A stretch of DNA of 54,979 nt, from positions 1-54,979 of the forward strand of contig NZ_CAJTLL010000015.1 of assembly GCF_910577135.1 (NCBI RefSeq), written 5' to 3'. The translations under genes were made by a program, and so were the position numbers. Origin of the DNA: an uncultured Helicobacter sp. (GTDB lineage: Bacteria > Campylobacterota > Campylobacteria > Campylobacterales > Helicobacteraceae). The notes beneath the pieces were generated by a model, which saw only the letters and a program-made list of their open reading frames with translations, was not told where the DNA came from and did not search any database. Of the stretch, positions 25,491 through 35,105 are shown piece after piece; position 1 is the stretch's first letter; the number at the start of each line of letters is the position of its first letter.

Positions 25491-27738
25491 ATGCAAAATT
25501 TTGCACTCATTACATTAATAGAATTTTTGTATTCTTTACACTCTATGGTTTTTTCTGCACCTATACTATGGCATAAAACTACACGGCAAGGCTTCCAGAT
25601 TCTATTGTTTTGCAAAATGGGGAACATAGAACGGATATACTCACTTCAAGATGTGGAAATCAATACTGCACATTTGGCTCAATAGGCAATGCTGGCAGTT
25701 ATAGTTTTAAGTATTCTACGAGCAGTGGTTCTTCTCAGCTTACTCTTATGAGTATTACTCCACCAAATCCCTATGGTTACGCACATTCTGTATTTTATAT
25801 GGGAAGCTTAAATATAGGAAGAAACTCAAAATTAAGTATCAACGATTTTCATACTTTTGCTCCTTCGGGCAGTCTCACACTTGGAGAAAATGCCACGCTT
25901 GAAGTTATTTTACAAAAAGGACAAAAAATTCTCTCAAGTGAATTTGCACCCTCATCAAAAGTATATTTTTCACGCGGAGCAAACTTTTTCCTTGAAAGCG
26001 GCTCAAGATTCAATGTAAGCAACACGGATTTTGTCATCATCAATTCACAAGGCACGATTAGCAATAGCGCACAAATGATACTAGATGCCAACACAATAAG
26101 ATTGCAAAATACCATTCATAATTATGGGACAATGGAACTTACAGGCAATGTATATAATATAGGACAAAGTGCATCTGGGATAAACCTTGCTACTTCAAAT
26201 TTTATCAATAATGGTAAGATAACAATAAATGGTAACTTTTACAATGGTGGTACTCCACTTGCTGATTCAGTAACAGGATCTTGGTGGCAAAATGATGCAC
26301 CAAGTCCGGGTGGAGGAAATCTTATAAACTATGGTGGAGAAATTACTATTACAGGACAACTTATCAATGATAAAGGGACACAACTCGGACACACTCAATA
26401 TTCAAGCGTAGCGATTTATGGTGGAAGCATTACAGCGACACAAGGAATGCAAAATACAGCTGGAAATACCCTTACCTTTGGCGTTCAAAATGGCAAAATG
26501 GGACAACTTATTGGGAATCTTTCAAATAATGGTGCAATCAAAGTCAATCTTACAAGAGCGAATCTTGGCACACACCAACTCATTACAGGCACTTTAAGTG
26601 GTAGCAATATACAAATGGATTTTATCACAGATAGCGGCAAAAGTGAATTTATAGAATCTATCCAAAATAACACAACAATCACGCTTAATAAAAACACTCA
26701 AGCCATTAACGCCTTTATGAATACTCTTCCTACACAACCAAAAGCCATTCTTACCGCTCTTGAAGAAAATTTTTCTAATCCTCATGCACCAACTCAACAA
26801 AGCATTTATACCTATGGTGATAGAAATTATCTCTCAATGTTAGCAGATAATCTTAATGACAATATAGAATCTATGCTGATTTATGCCTCTCCTTTAAATA
26901 TATGGACTATGATACAAAATAATATTATCCCACTTAAGGCTCAAATAACGCCCTTGCCACGCAAATCTGTTTTCAATATAGCTCCTTTTAGCTCTATTGC
27001 TTCACGTGGCTCACTTAAATCCCCTCTTAATAGTGTAAATATCAATGTAAGGATTCCTTATGGCATACATCAGCTTAGTGCTTTTGTTACTTATGCTAAC
27101 ACAAATATGACTCAATCACTTGATGCTTCACAAACCCACTTTGATACAAACTCTTTAGCCTTAGGCTTAATGGATAGAATCTTTTCACAAGGTGTAGAAA
27201 TTTCTCTTCTTGCATATAGTGGTGCAACTTTCAATAAAACAAAGCGGTATCTTTCAATGAATAGCACTATTCTTATTATGAGCTTGGTTTATCAGCCCAA
27301 ATTGGCTCTCCATTACAAGTAAATAAACTATGGATAAAACCATTTATAGGCATTGATTATATGTTTGGTTTGCAAAGTGCATTCAAGGAATCAATTACTT
27401 CAAGTACTACTTCAGCCACTATTAATGCTCCTCTATGGACTATTCATACGCCACAACTCACACTAGGCACACAAATGCAATATACTCTTAACCATCAAAC
27501 ACAACTCTTGGGAGGAGGGCATATGCAATACGCATTTACAAACCCCTCTTTTTATACTAATTTTGGCTCTTCACATATTAAATTTACGCCCCAAAACTCA
27601 CTTGGATTCACATTGTATCTGGGTGGATCTCTGTTTATGGGAAAAGATATATCCACAAGTGCCTATGCGCTTTATTCGCACTCATACTTAGCTTTTCAAA
27701 CTTATTCGGGCACGCTAAACCTTTCTTATCATTTCTAA
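25491..27738 (+). pseudogene. Autotransporter outer-membrane protein, two frameshifts
   Basis: Three frames must be joined to read one ~750-residue protein. They are a signal peptide from ATG 25491 (MQNFALITLIEFLYSLHSMV), a passenger of beta-helix-like repeats rich in Asn and Gly (LINDKGTQLG, FINNGKITINGNFYNGG), and a C-terminal barrel from ~27000 ending NLSYHF, an outer-membrane terminal signature. One base is missing near 25595 (TTCC to TTCCC restores GFPDSIVLQNGEHRTD) and one near 27270 (ATTC to ATTTC restores NSTISYYELGLSAQIG). Domain order matches Helicobacter VacA-like or small type Va autotransporters. The identity of the passenger is unknown. AAAGGA lies before ATG 25491. Confidence 0.75.
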
Positions 27739-27822
27739 GCGATTACCCCAAATATGCTAGAATAAGCTCTTTGAGTTTATTTTTAGAGAAAAATCTTAAA
27801 CCTTAAGGAAACAACACAAGAT

Positions 27823-29328
27823 ATGGTGGAAGTCTTAGCTCAAATCACAACACAACGCTCACAAGATATTGCTCAAAAAGGCTTTGCTTTCGGATATGAA
27901 ATTCCACAAAAGAGAATTCACCCACTTATAAAACCTTGTTTTGAACCTATACTTCTTATTGCTGAAATTAAACGAGCTTCGCCTTCTGCTGGGCAAATTG
28001 GAGCTATCAATTCTCCCACAAAACTTGCTAGTGATTATCTTAATGGAGGTGCTGGGGCGATTTCTGTGCTATGCGAGGAGCGGCATTTTAATGGCTCCTT
28101 AGCGGATTTAATGCAGGTTAAAAATGCCTATCCTAAAGCCTGTATCTTGCGTAAAGACTTTATCCAATACCCTGAAGAAATTGAGATAAGCTATTGTGCT
28201 GGGGCGGATATGGTGCTTTTAATTGTGGCGATGTTTATCGATGAGGATGCGGGATTTGCGCGTTTTAAGGCGATTTATGATGAATGCCTTAAACACGGCT
28301 TAACGCCACTTATCGAAGTGCATAATCACAATGAAATTGATTTTATCACCCCTCTTAATCCTGCACTTGTAGGCATTAATGCACGCAATCTCCATACCTT
28401 TAATATTAATATTCCTGCTGCCTGCACGCTTAAAAATGCTCTACCTCATAGTAGGGTTATTTTTGAATCTGCCATAAACTCCCCTCACTCCGCCTTTATT
28501 GTGGGGAGCTTTGGCTTTGATGGTTTGCTTTGTGGAAGCTATCTTGTCGAGCATAACAATCCAAGTGCCGCTATTACCGCGCTTAAATCCGCCATAAACC
28601 TTAGCAAAAAACAAAAAGTAGCATTTTATAGCTGCGTTTTTGATAAATTTGTTAAGCGCACAAAGCCTATTATTAAAATATGCGGCATTACGCAACTTGA
28701 TAATGCCCTAGAAGTGACTAAGGAGCAGACTAATGGCGGGGTTGATATGCTAGGATTTATTCTTGTAGCACATAGCCCTAGATATATAGAATCTAAGCAT
28801 ATCAAGGAGATTGCTAAAGCCTTGCAAACACTCTACCCGCATATTTTGCGTGTAGCTGTGGTAAATGATAAGCCCTCTCTTAATGAGGCAAAGGCGCTTT
28901 ATGAGCAGGGGCATATCCACGCCATTCAGCTTCACGGACTAGATTCTAAGAATCCTCAGTATTTTGCAAATATCGCGCTAAAAGACGCGCTATTCCCTTA
29001 TTATGTCGTGCAAAATATCGCACAAAAGGCAGATTTTAGCCCGCATTATGAAGGGGCATTCTGCCTTGTGGATTCTAAAAGCACACAGGGAGGTGGCTCG
29101 GGCAAAAGTATTGAGTTCGAAGTTTTGCGCTCTTTAAAAGAAAGCTATTTGTGTATCGCCGGTGGCATTAATATAGACAATATCAGCGATTTCTTAGCGC
29201 TTAAGCCAGCTATGCTTGATATAAATTCGGGTATAGAGAGTGTAGCGGGTAAAAAGGATATAGCTAAGCTCCGCGCCCTCTTACAAAAAGTCGCCTCTTA
29301 TACATCACCCTTAAAGAGTAATAAATGA
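27823..29328 (+). CDS. trpCF: Bifunctional TrpC-TrpF (IGPS / PRAI)
   Basis: 501 residues joining two TIM barrels for successive steps of tryptophan synthesis. Indole-3-glycerol-phosphate synthase comes first (EIKRASPSAGQIG, LRKDFIQYPEEIE, VGINARNLHTFNI). Phosphoribosylanthranilate isomerase follows from about residue 280 (IIKICGITQLDNALE, IQLHGLDSKNPQYF, LVDSKSTQGGGSGKS, CIAGGINIDNISDF). The fusion is the arrangement known from H. pylori and E. coli. No other trp gene is adjacent. The stop overlaps the capA start (ATGA). Confidence 0.93.
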   Translation: MVEVLAQITTQRSQDIAQKGFAFGYEIPQKRIHPLIKPCFEPILLIAEIKRASPSAGQIGAINSPTKLASDYLNGGAGAISVLCEERHFNGSLADLMQVKNAYPKACILRKDFIQYPEEIEISYCAGADMVLLIVAMFIDEDAGFARFKAIYDECLKHGLTPLIEVHNHNEIDFITPLNPALVGINARNLHTFNINIPAACTLKNALPHSRVIFESAINSPHSAFIVGSFGFDGLLCGSYLVEHNNPSAAITALKSAINLSKKQKVAFYSCVFDKFVKRTKPIIKICGITQLDNALEVTKEQTNGGVDMLGFILVAHSPRYIESKHIKEIAKALQTLYPHILRVAVVNDKPSLNEAKALYEQGHIHAIQLHGLDSKNPQYFANIALKDALFPYYVVQNIAQKADFSPHYEGAFCLVDSKSTQGGGSGKSIEFEVLRSLKESYLCIAGGINIDNISDFLALKPAMLDINSGIESVAGKKDIAKLRALLQKVASYTSPLKSNK

Positions 29329-30368
29329 AACATATTGCGATAGGATTATTATATATATGCCTTAGCTTCATATATAGCAATGCTAAGGAATTAGATTTAA
29401 TTATGGCAGGGGACGCCTTGCTTCACGCTTCTGTGTATAATGACGCAAAGCAAGCAAATGAGACTTACGATTTTAGCACTATGCTAAGTGCGCTAAAGCC
29501 CATTGTGGCAAAATATGACCTTGCTTTTTACAATCAAGAGACGATTTTAGGGGGCAGTGCACTTGGCTTAAGCACATATCCAGCATTTAATTCCCCGCAG
29601 GAATTTGGCGATAATATGCTCTCTTTAGGTTTTAATCTTGTCTCTCTAGCGAATAATCACACGCTTGATAGAGGTGAGGCAACCATTTTAGCTTCTCTAA
29701 AATATTGGGCAGATAAACCAGCGCTTACTGCCGGTAGCTACTCATCATTTAAGGAACGCAATACTTTTAAAATCTTAGAAAAAAATGGTATTAAATACAC
29801 GCTTCTAGCCTATACGTATGGCACGAATGGCATTCCATTACCAAAGGGCAAAGAATATCTTGTAAATGTCTATACAAAGGCTATGCTAGAGAATGACATT
29901 AAGCAAGTCCGCGATAAAGTGGATTTGCTTATCGTATCTATGCATTGGGGGATTGAGTATGACTTCACACCTTCACAAGAGCAATATGATTTAGCAAAGC
30001 TTTTGGCTGATTTGGGCGTTGATTTGATTATCGGTACACACCCGCACGTGGTACAAAAAGCAGAGTGGATAGGCGATAGCTTAGTATATTACTCACTTGG
30101 GAATCTTATCTCGGGGCAAAAAGACACGAATAAACGTATCGGTATGCTAGGCAGTGTACATATCACAAAGATTAAAAATGGCAAGGTAAAGCTTTCTAAT
30201 CCCCGCGCAGAGCTGATTTATACATACTATGATGCACGATTTAAAAATTTTAAGCTGATGTGGTTTAATGAAATCAACGAAAAAATACTGTCTGATTATC
30301 AAAACATATACAGGCAATATACAGATATTATCACGCAGGGCAAAGATGAGATACAAATTGGCTTGTAA
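29325..30368 (+). CDS. CapA-family (poly-gamma-glutamate synthesis type) protein
   Basis: 347 residues with a signal peptide (HIAIGLLYICLSFIYSNA). The CapA/PgsA metallophosphatase-like fold shows DLIMAGDALLH, AFYNQETILGG, LVSLANNHTLDRGEAT, LIVSMHWGIEYDFTPS and DLIIGTHPHVVQKAEW in order. Members serve polyglutamate capsule synthesis, but many are of unknown function and no pgsBC genes are present here. Coupled by ATGA overlap to trpCF, which is probably incidental. Confidence 0.88.
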   Translation: MKHIAIGLLYICLSFIYSNAKELDLIMAGDALLHASVYNDAKQANETYDFSTMLSALKPIVAKYDLAFYNQETILGGSALGLSTYPAFNSPQEFGDNMLSLGFNLVSLANNHTLDRGEATILASLKYWADKPALTAGSYSSFKERNTFKILEKNGIKYTLLAYTYGTNGIPLPKGKEYLVNVYTKAMLENDIKQVRDKVDLLIVSMHWGIEYDFTPSQEQYDLAKLLADLGVDLIIGTHPHVVQKAEWIGDSLVYYSLGNLISGQKDTNKRIGMLGSVHITKIKNGKVKLSNPRAELIYTYYDARFKNFKLMWFNEINEKILSDYQNIYRQYTDIITQGKDEIQIGL

Positions 30369-30421
30369 CAAGCCTTTGGAAATATTTGTATTTGAGAGCC
30401 AGACATCCATCTGCTTTTAAC

Positions 30422-30446
30422 AAAAAAAGAAGAACGATCTTTTTTT
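30422..30446. terminator. Hairpin terminator after capA
   Basis: AAAAAAAGA and TCTTTTTTT form a nine-base stem around a seven-base loop. The T7 run lies 3' on the plus strand, and A7 provides a matching U run for minus-strand transcripts. It lies ~55 bases after the capA stop. Confidence 0.55.
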
Positions 30447-30723
30447 AGAGATTGCAGAGTATGAGGCATTCCCTATTCGCTCTTCCTTAAAGCGAAGCTT
30501 TTTGATAGCATTCCTTGCAATTAACAGGATTTAAAAAATTCTTTACAAAATTATGTATAACCTCTGTAAATCTATGTTTTTTACCCTCGCACGCACAGGG
30601 ATAATATAGCATTTAACTCACAAGTTTCACGTTTTTTAAATCTTCTTAGCACAATATTTATCAATCAACACATATTGATGGTTAAAAGCCTATCCTTAAA
30701 GATACTTGATATTATTTACTTCA

Positions 30724-30983
30724 TTACATAAGCAGAATACACATTTTTTTTACCATACCTGCCATTTCCTCTAGTATCCCACACTAAAACTTCCTATGCT
30801 GCTCTAATCGTGGGTAGCTAATAGCCTCCACATATCGCTCCTCATCTTTAAAGTACATTTTCATATAGTCAAAAAAACGAAGATAGCCTTCACCTCAGGT
30901 TCTGACACGTGAATATTGGCAATCTTATATGCCTTATGAGTAAGCTCATCTTTATCTTCTTTAAAGTCAAAACTACCAATGAC
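30724..30983 (-). pseudogene. Hemerythrin-family relic (copy A)
   Basis: On the minus strand, DFKEDKDELTHKAYKIANIH followed by VSEPEVK, then in another frame RFFDYMKMYFKDEERYVEAI and SYPRLEQHRKF, then after a stop EEMAGMVKKM. The HF/YF-x-D-E-E...YP...H pattern is that of bacteriohemerythrin, a non-haem di-iron O2-binding protein of Helicobacter and Campylobacter. There are at least one frameshift, one stop and no N- or C-terminal His motifs, so it is inactive. The rest of the gap from 30447 to 30723 shows no gene. Confidence 0.6.
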
Positions 30984-31455
30984 ACTCTTTAAAACTAGCT
31001 TCTTAAAAAAGAAACACCCGTAAATAAACGATGTTTTTTAATACTTTATTAAAGAAATAATGCTTTTGGAGCTTGAGATTCTTTATGTCTTTCTTTGTTT
31101 TAGCGGAGTAAGCGATACATCTAGCGAAAAGTTTAAATATGTAAATGTAGGCTGGGGCTAAAGCACAAGTGCGAGGTTGGCTTGGTAATATATGTCTCGC
31201 TCCTGCTTATATATTGTTCGAGGATATACCTCCTACCACCCTACGACGCTTTTAGAGTTGGCACTATCGTGCATTTTTATGCAAATGAAGATACACCTCG
31301 CTCATAGGAAGAATATAAATTCTAAACCTATGAGACTTACTTGATGAATACATTAGCAGTTAAGCAACATCCTTTAGGCGTAAGAAAAAGCTTGCCTTAT
31401 AGAAATTTATAGAATCTTTTATTGTTTTCTATGTTTGCATAAATTATATATCAAA
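30984..31455. other. Non-coding stretch without a recognisable gene
   Basis: This stretch between the hemerythrin relic and the ABC ATPase gene holds only short open frames. One ends with FSGVSDTSSEKFKYVNVGWG (plus strand, about 31090-31160) but matches nothing I know. An imperfect palindrome at 31301-31334 has arms CTCATAGG and CCTATGAG with a nested AGAAT/ATTCT. It resembles decayed sequence. Confidence 0.4.
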
Positions 31456-32190
31456 TCAAAAGCTTAATTTGCTCAAAAAACTTTTGAGACGAGGTGTTTG
31501 GGGATTTTCAAATATATCTTTTGGACTGCCCTCTTCGATAATACGCCCACTCTCCATAAAGATAATGCGACTTGCCACCTCTCTAGCAAAGCGCATTTCG
31601 TGCGTTACACATATCATACTCATACCCTCTGTGGCTAAATCTCTCATCAAATCAAGCACTTCTCCCACCATTTCTGGGTCAAGTGCTGAGGTAGGTTCAT
31701 CAAAGAACATTATTTCAGGCTTATTCATAAGCGCACGAGCAATCGCCACCCTCTGCTTTTGTCCGCCACTCAAACGTGATGGATAAGTATCTTGTTTATC
31801 AAGCAAATCTATACGTTTAAGGAGCTTATGCGCCTCTGTGATAGCTTCTTCTTGATTGAGGAGCTTAAGAAATGTAGGCGCAAGAGTGAGATTCTCTAAT
31901 ACGTTGAGATTATTAAAAAGATTAAAATGCTGAAACACCATACCCATTTTTGTCCGTGCTTTATTTATATCCCAACTCTGCGCACTTTGCGGGAAAAGTA
32001 TTTTATCATTAAGCCATATTTTACCCTCGCTTGGCACTTCAAGCAGATTCAAACAACGTAATAAAGTGGATTTGCCCGAGCCGCTAGGTCCAATGATGAC
32101 AAGCTTTTCTCCTGCCCTGATATGGAGATTCACATCATCAAGCACACATTTGCTATCAAAATATTTTTTAAGATGCTCAATATAAATCAC
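31456..32190 (-). CDS. Polar amino-acid ABC transporter ATPase (GlnQ/PEB1C type)
   Basis: 244 residues. Walker [11 protein letters not shown]-loop [12 protein letters not shown], signature [15 protein letters not shown], Walker [16 protein letters not shown] and the switch His in [12 protein letters not shown] are all intact. It powers uptake of polar amino acids with the upstream permease. The start overlaps the permease gene by 14 bases. The cognate binding protein gene next to it is broken, so the pair may be orphaned or use another binding protein. Confidence 0.92.
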   Translation of the reverse strand: MIYIEHLKKYFDSKCVLDDVNLHIRAGEKLVIIGPSGSGKSTLLRCLNLLEVPSEGKIWLNDKILFPQSAQSWDINKARTKMGMVFQHFNLFNNLNVLENLTLAPTFLKLLNQEEAITEAHKLLKRIDLLDKQDTYPSRLSGGQKQRVAIARALMNKPEIMFFDEPTSALDPEMVGEVLDLMRDLATEGMSMICVTHEMRFAREVASRIIFMESGRIIEEGSPKDIFENPQTPRLKSFLSKLSF

Positions 32191-32884
32191 TTGCTCTTAG
32201 CCTTTTTTCATAAAGTTTAACAAGATAGCTTGCGCACAAAACAAGTAGCAAGTAAGAGAGTGCAAGAAAAAGATAGGGCAGCATATACTCATAATTCGCC
32301 CCGCCTATGCTCTTATAAGCATAGGTCAAGTCGTGAACAGTAATATAGTTTGCTACTGAAGTTTCCTTTAGGAGAGTGATAAACTCATTGCCAAGTGTAG
32401 GAAGAGCATTTTTAAGGGCTTGAGGAAAGATAATATATCTCATACTTGCTGATGAGCTAAGCCCTAATGCCCTTGCTGCTTCATCTTGCCCCCTATCAAT
32501 GCTCAAGATTCCACTACGGATAATCTCACTCACATACGCACCACTATTAAGCCCAAAAATAGCGAGGGCTACAATAAGCGCACTCACACCTTTTAGTCCA
32601 AAGGCAGGGAGTATCACAAAATAGATAAAGAGTAATTGCACAACAATAGGCGTCCCACGAAAGAATCCTGCATAGGACTTAAGAAAAAAGCATAAGATTC
32701 TATGGAGGAGAGAGTGTTGCTTATGAGTGAGGGCAATAGCCACTAACGTGCCCACTATGATACCAATACACAATGCCACAATAGCAAGGAGCAAGGTCGT
32801 GCCAAGCCCCTCTAAGATAAGCTTATAGCCTTCATTAGTAATAAGTTGATGATAGAAAAGCTGATATTTTACTGCTAAATCCAT
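32177..32884 (-). CDS. Polar amino-acid ABC transporter permease (HisM/GlnP type)
   Basis: 235 residues with about five membrane helices. The EAA-loop motif is [20 protein letters not shown], and [19 protein letters not shown] is the family's conserved N-terminal part. It forms the inner-membrane channel. It lies six bases after the broken binding-protein gene and overlaps the ATPase gene. Confidence 0.9.
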   Translation of the reverse strand: MDLAVKYQLFYHQLITNEGYKLILEGLGTTLLLAIVALCIGIIVGTLVAIALTHKQHSLLHRILCFFLKSYAGFFRGTPIVVQLLFIYFVILPAFGLKGVSALIVALAIFGLNSGAYVSEIIRSGILSIDRGQDEAARALGLSSSASMRYIIFPQALKNALPTLGNEFITLLKETSVANYITVHDLTYAYKSIGGANYEYMLPYLFLALSYLLLVLCASYLVKLYEKRLRASDLY

Positions 32885-32890
32885 CTGAAC

Positions 32891-33686
32891 TTATTTTTGC
32901 GTATAATATGCTGCAATGATAGACTGAAGCGTCCCATCTTGCTTCATTTCTTCTAAGATAGCATTAATAGAATCTTTTAATGCCTCATTATGCGGAGCAA
33001 TGCCAATGGCATATTTCTCATCAGTCAAGGCAATATTAATAATCTTTGTATCATTATGTGCTTTAGCGATTTCAAAGGCAGGCATTTCATCTATAATAAC
33101 TATATCAACTTGATGATTTTTCATTGCAATAGTTGCAAGCGCACCATTTGAAAAGATTTTTACCGCAGCATTTGGAAACCCCTCAAACCCCCAATCCATA
33201 TCGCCCTTAGCATAAAATACGCCTGTTGTGCCTACTTAGACACCTATTTTAAGCTGTGGAATGGCTTTAAGCCGTTCTATAAGATCTTCTTTAGTGCTAA
33301 CATCATCAAATCGTGTATCGCTTGATTCTACGATAATGACTTGCGAGGCACTAAAAAATATGTATCACTAAAATCAATCACCTTTGAACGTGCAGAATTA
33401 ATCGTCAATCCTGAAATGCCAATATCTGCATTTCCTGCAGCAAGGGCAGTAACCACAGAATCAAACTCCATATCTTTGATAACTAATTTTTACCTAGTTT
33501 TTGGGCGATGGTTTTTGCAATATCCATATCAATGCCCTTAAACTCCTGCCCCTCAATATACTCAAATGGAGCGAAATTCGCCGCAGTAGCTACAACAAGC
33601 TCATCATCCTTACAAGCATTCAGCGCAAAAAGTGCAAAGAGCATTATTGCGATTGATGCCAATTTAAATGGTGCTAATATACGCAT
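32891..33686 (-). pseudogene. Amino-acid ABC transporter binding protein, inactivated
   Basis: The intended product is a ~260-residue family-3 solute-binding lipoprotein: lipobox ALFALNAC, then LVVATAANFAPFEYIEG, FDSVVTALAAGNADIGISG, and IGV-VGTTGVFYAKGD. Three lesions are visible on the minus strand. One A is missing in the A5 run (33487-33491). One T is missing in the T6 run (33353-33358). An in-frame TAA at 33236-33238 stands where family members have Gln (KIGVQxGTTG). The last ~100 residues remain open. Three independent lesions make true loss more likely than error. Confidence 0.85.
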
Positions 33687-33789
33687 ACATTTCCCTTTTG
33701 TAAGAAATGTAGGGACGAATTGTAATCTTTTTAAGCTTAAACTAAAGCGGTGTATCTAAAATATGCTCAAGGAATTAAAGGAGTGTGTA

Positions 33790-34410
33790 ATGTGGTTAGC
33801 GGGAATTGATGAGGCTGGGCGGGGCTGTCTGTGCGGAAGCTTATTTATCTCTGGGGTGGTGGGTAGAGATTCCATCATAAGTAGCTTTGGCGCAAAAGAT
33901 AGCAAGCAACTCTCTCCAAAAAAGCGAGAGGAGATATATCAAAGATTACATAATGCCTCAAACCAAGGAGAAATAGGCATATTTCTGGCACAAATTGACG
34001 CAAAAGAGATTGATACAAATGGCTTAAGCTGGGCAATGAGATACGGGATAGAATCTCTTGTCGCGCAAATGGGGGAATTTGCCTATAAAGTTTTGCAAGA
34101 TAAGCAAAAAATATTACAAATAATCATAGATGGCAATAGCACATTTAATGCTCAAATTCCACAACACCTGATAAAGCAAGGTGTGAGTATGAAAACATTA
34201 ATTAAAGCAGATTCGCTCATAGAGGTAGTTTCGTGTGCTTCTATTATCGCAAAAGTGCATAAAGATAGACAAATGCGAGAGCTCGATAAACTCTATCCAC
34301 AATATGCTCTTGCAAAAAATAAGGGTTATGGGACATTGGAGCATAGAAAAAGCATTCTCAAGTATGGATATTGCCCACATCATCGCAAAAGCTTTAAAAT
34401 TGCTCTATGA
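33790..34410 (+). CDS. rnhB: Ribonuclease HII
   Basis: 206 residues. It removes RNA from RNA-DNA hybrids and misincorporated ribonucleotides. The acidic catalytic residues are in LAGIDEAGRGCL (D, E), IIIDGN (D), and KADSLIEVVSCASIIAKVHK (D). I start at ATG 33790 (MWLAGIDEAGRG), six bases after AAAGGAG, rather than at ATG 33763, which adds nine residues containing that site. The C-terminal HRKSF motif is present. Confidence 0.94.
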   Translation: MWLAGIDEAGRGCLCGSLFISGVVGRDSIISSFGAKDSKQLSPKKREEIYQRLHNASNQGEIGIFLAQIDAKEIDTNGLSWAMRYGIESLVAQMGEFAYKVLQDKQKILQIIIDGNSTFNAQIPQHLIKQGVSMKTLIKADSLIEVVSCASIIAKVHKDRQMRELDKLYPQYALAKNKGYGTLEHRKSILKYGYCPHHRKSFKIAL

Positions 34411-34635
34411 TTTTGTCATTTTTTCAATTTGCCTTAATACAAAATTAAACTAGAATCAAGCTTAAATGTATAGCTAAAGCCTTGTTATTAAAGGACTTAG
34501 CTTAAAGTGCAGGTGGCATTTATCAACTGCACGGGGATTAAAGGTGTAGAATTTAAGCTACATTGGGCAGGAGTAAGCACAAAGTTATCCTTAAGCTTAA
34601 CAAAAGGCTAAACTATCCACAAGAGAAAGCAATGA

Positions 34636-34843
34636 ATGGCTACTATACAGGAGATAAGCTATCCTCGACTAGAGGAGCACAAAAAATCATCGTGAAATCA
34701 TTCCTGAAATAGCAAATATGATAAGGAATGTCTCATCAGTCCATATTAATGAAAGAAATGCTCTCAAGATGCACGTAGTGGAAGAAGATATGCCTATTAA
34801 ACAATATCGCAAAGAGCAGATGAAAGATACCGCTCTAGTATAA
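34636..34843 (+). pseudogene. Hemerythrin-family relic (copy B)
   Basis: Plus-strand fragment MATIQEISYPRLEEHKK, a frame change, then HREIIPEIANMIRNVSSVHI and, in the same frame, a tail ending KMHVVEEDMPIKQYRKEQ. It matches the YP...H...H part and the C-terminal helix of hemerythrins and resembles copy A at 30724-30983, but lies in the opposite orientation. The N-terminal half is absent. The surrounding gap (34411-34635 and 34844-35105) shows no further recognisable gene; a promoter for the porin presumably lies just before 35106. Confidence 0.55.
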
Positions 34844-35105
34844 AATATTCAAATATGATACAGCAAGTTTCTATTATGCCCTTGCTATTTACAAGTGTGG
34901 AGTGAGAGATATAACCTTGAATGCTTGCACGTGTATGCACTTCGTGTCGCAAAGAAAATAATAATCTGCCTCATATCTTAAGAGATAAATCCTAGCTTAT
35001 TGCTCTATATGCACCTTGCAAGTGTTTTTTTGTAATTTTAGTTATCTTAAAGCAAAAAAATAAGAAAATAATGCCCTTATTTTATCTTAAACAAAGGAAT
35101 AGAAG

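Noticed and set aside
31090..31160. Short frame ending FSGVSDTSSEKFKYVNVGWG as a gene fragment
   Set aside because: No family recognised and no neighbouring matching segments; left as unassigned DNA.
31200..31240. tRNA-like TTCGA motif near 31218
   Set aside because: No acceptor, D or anticodon stem can be folded around it.
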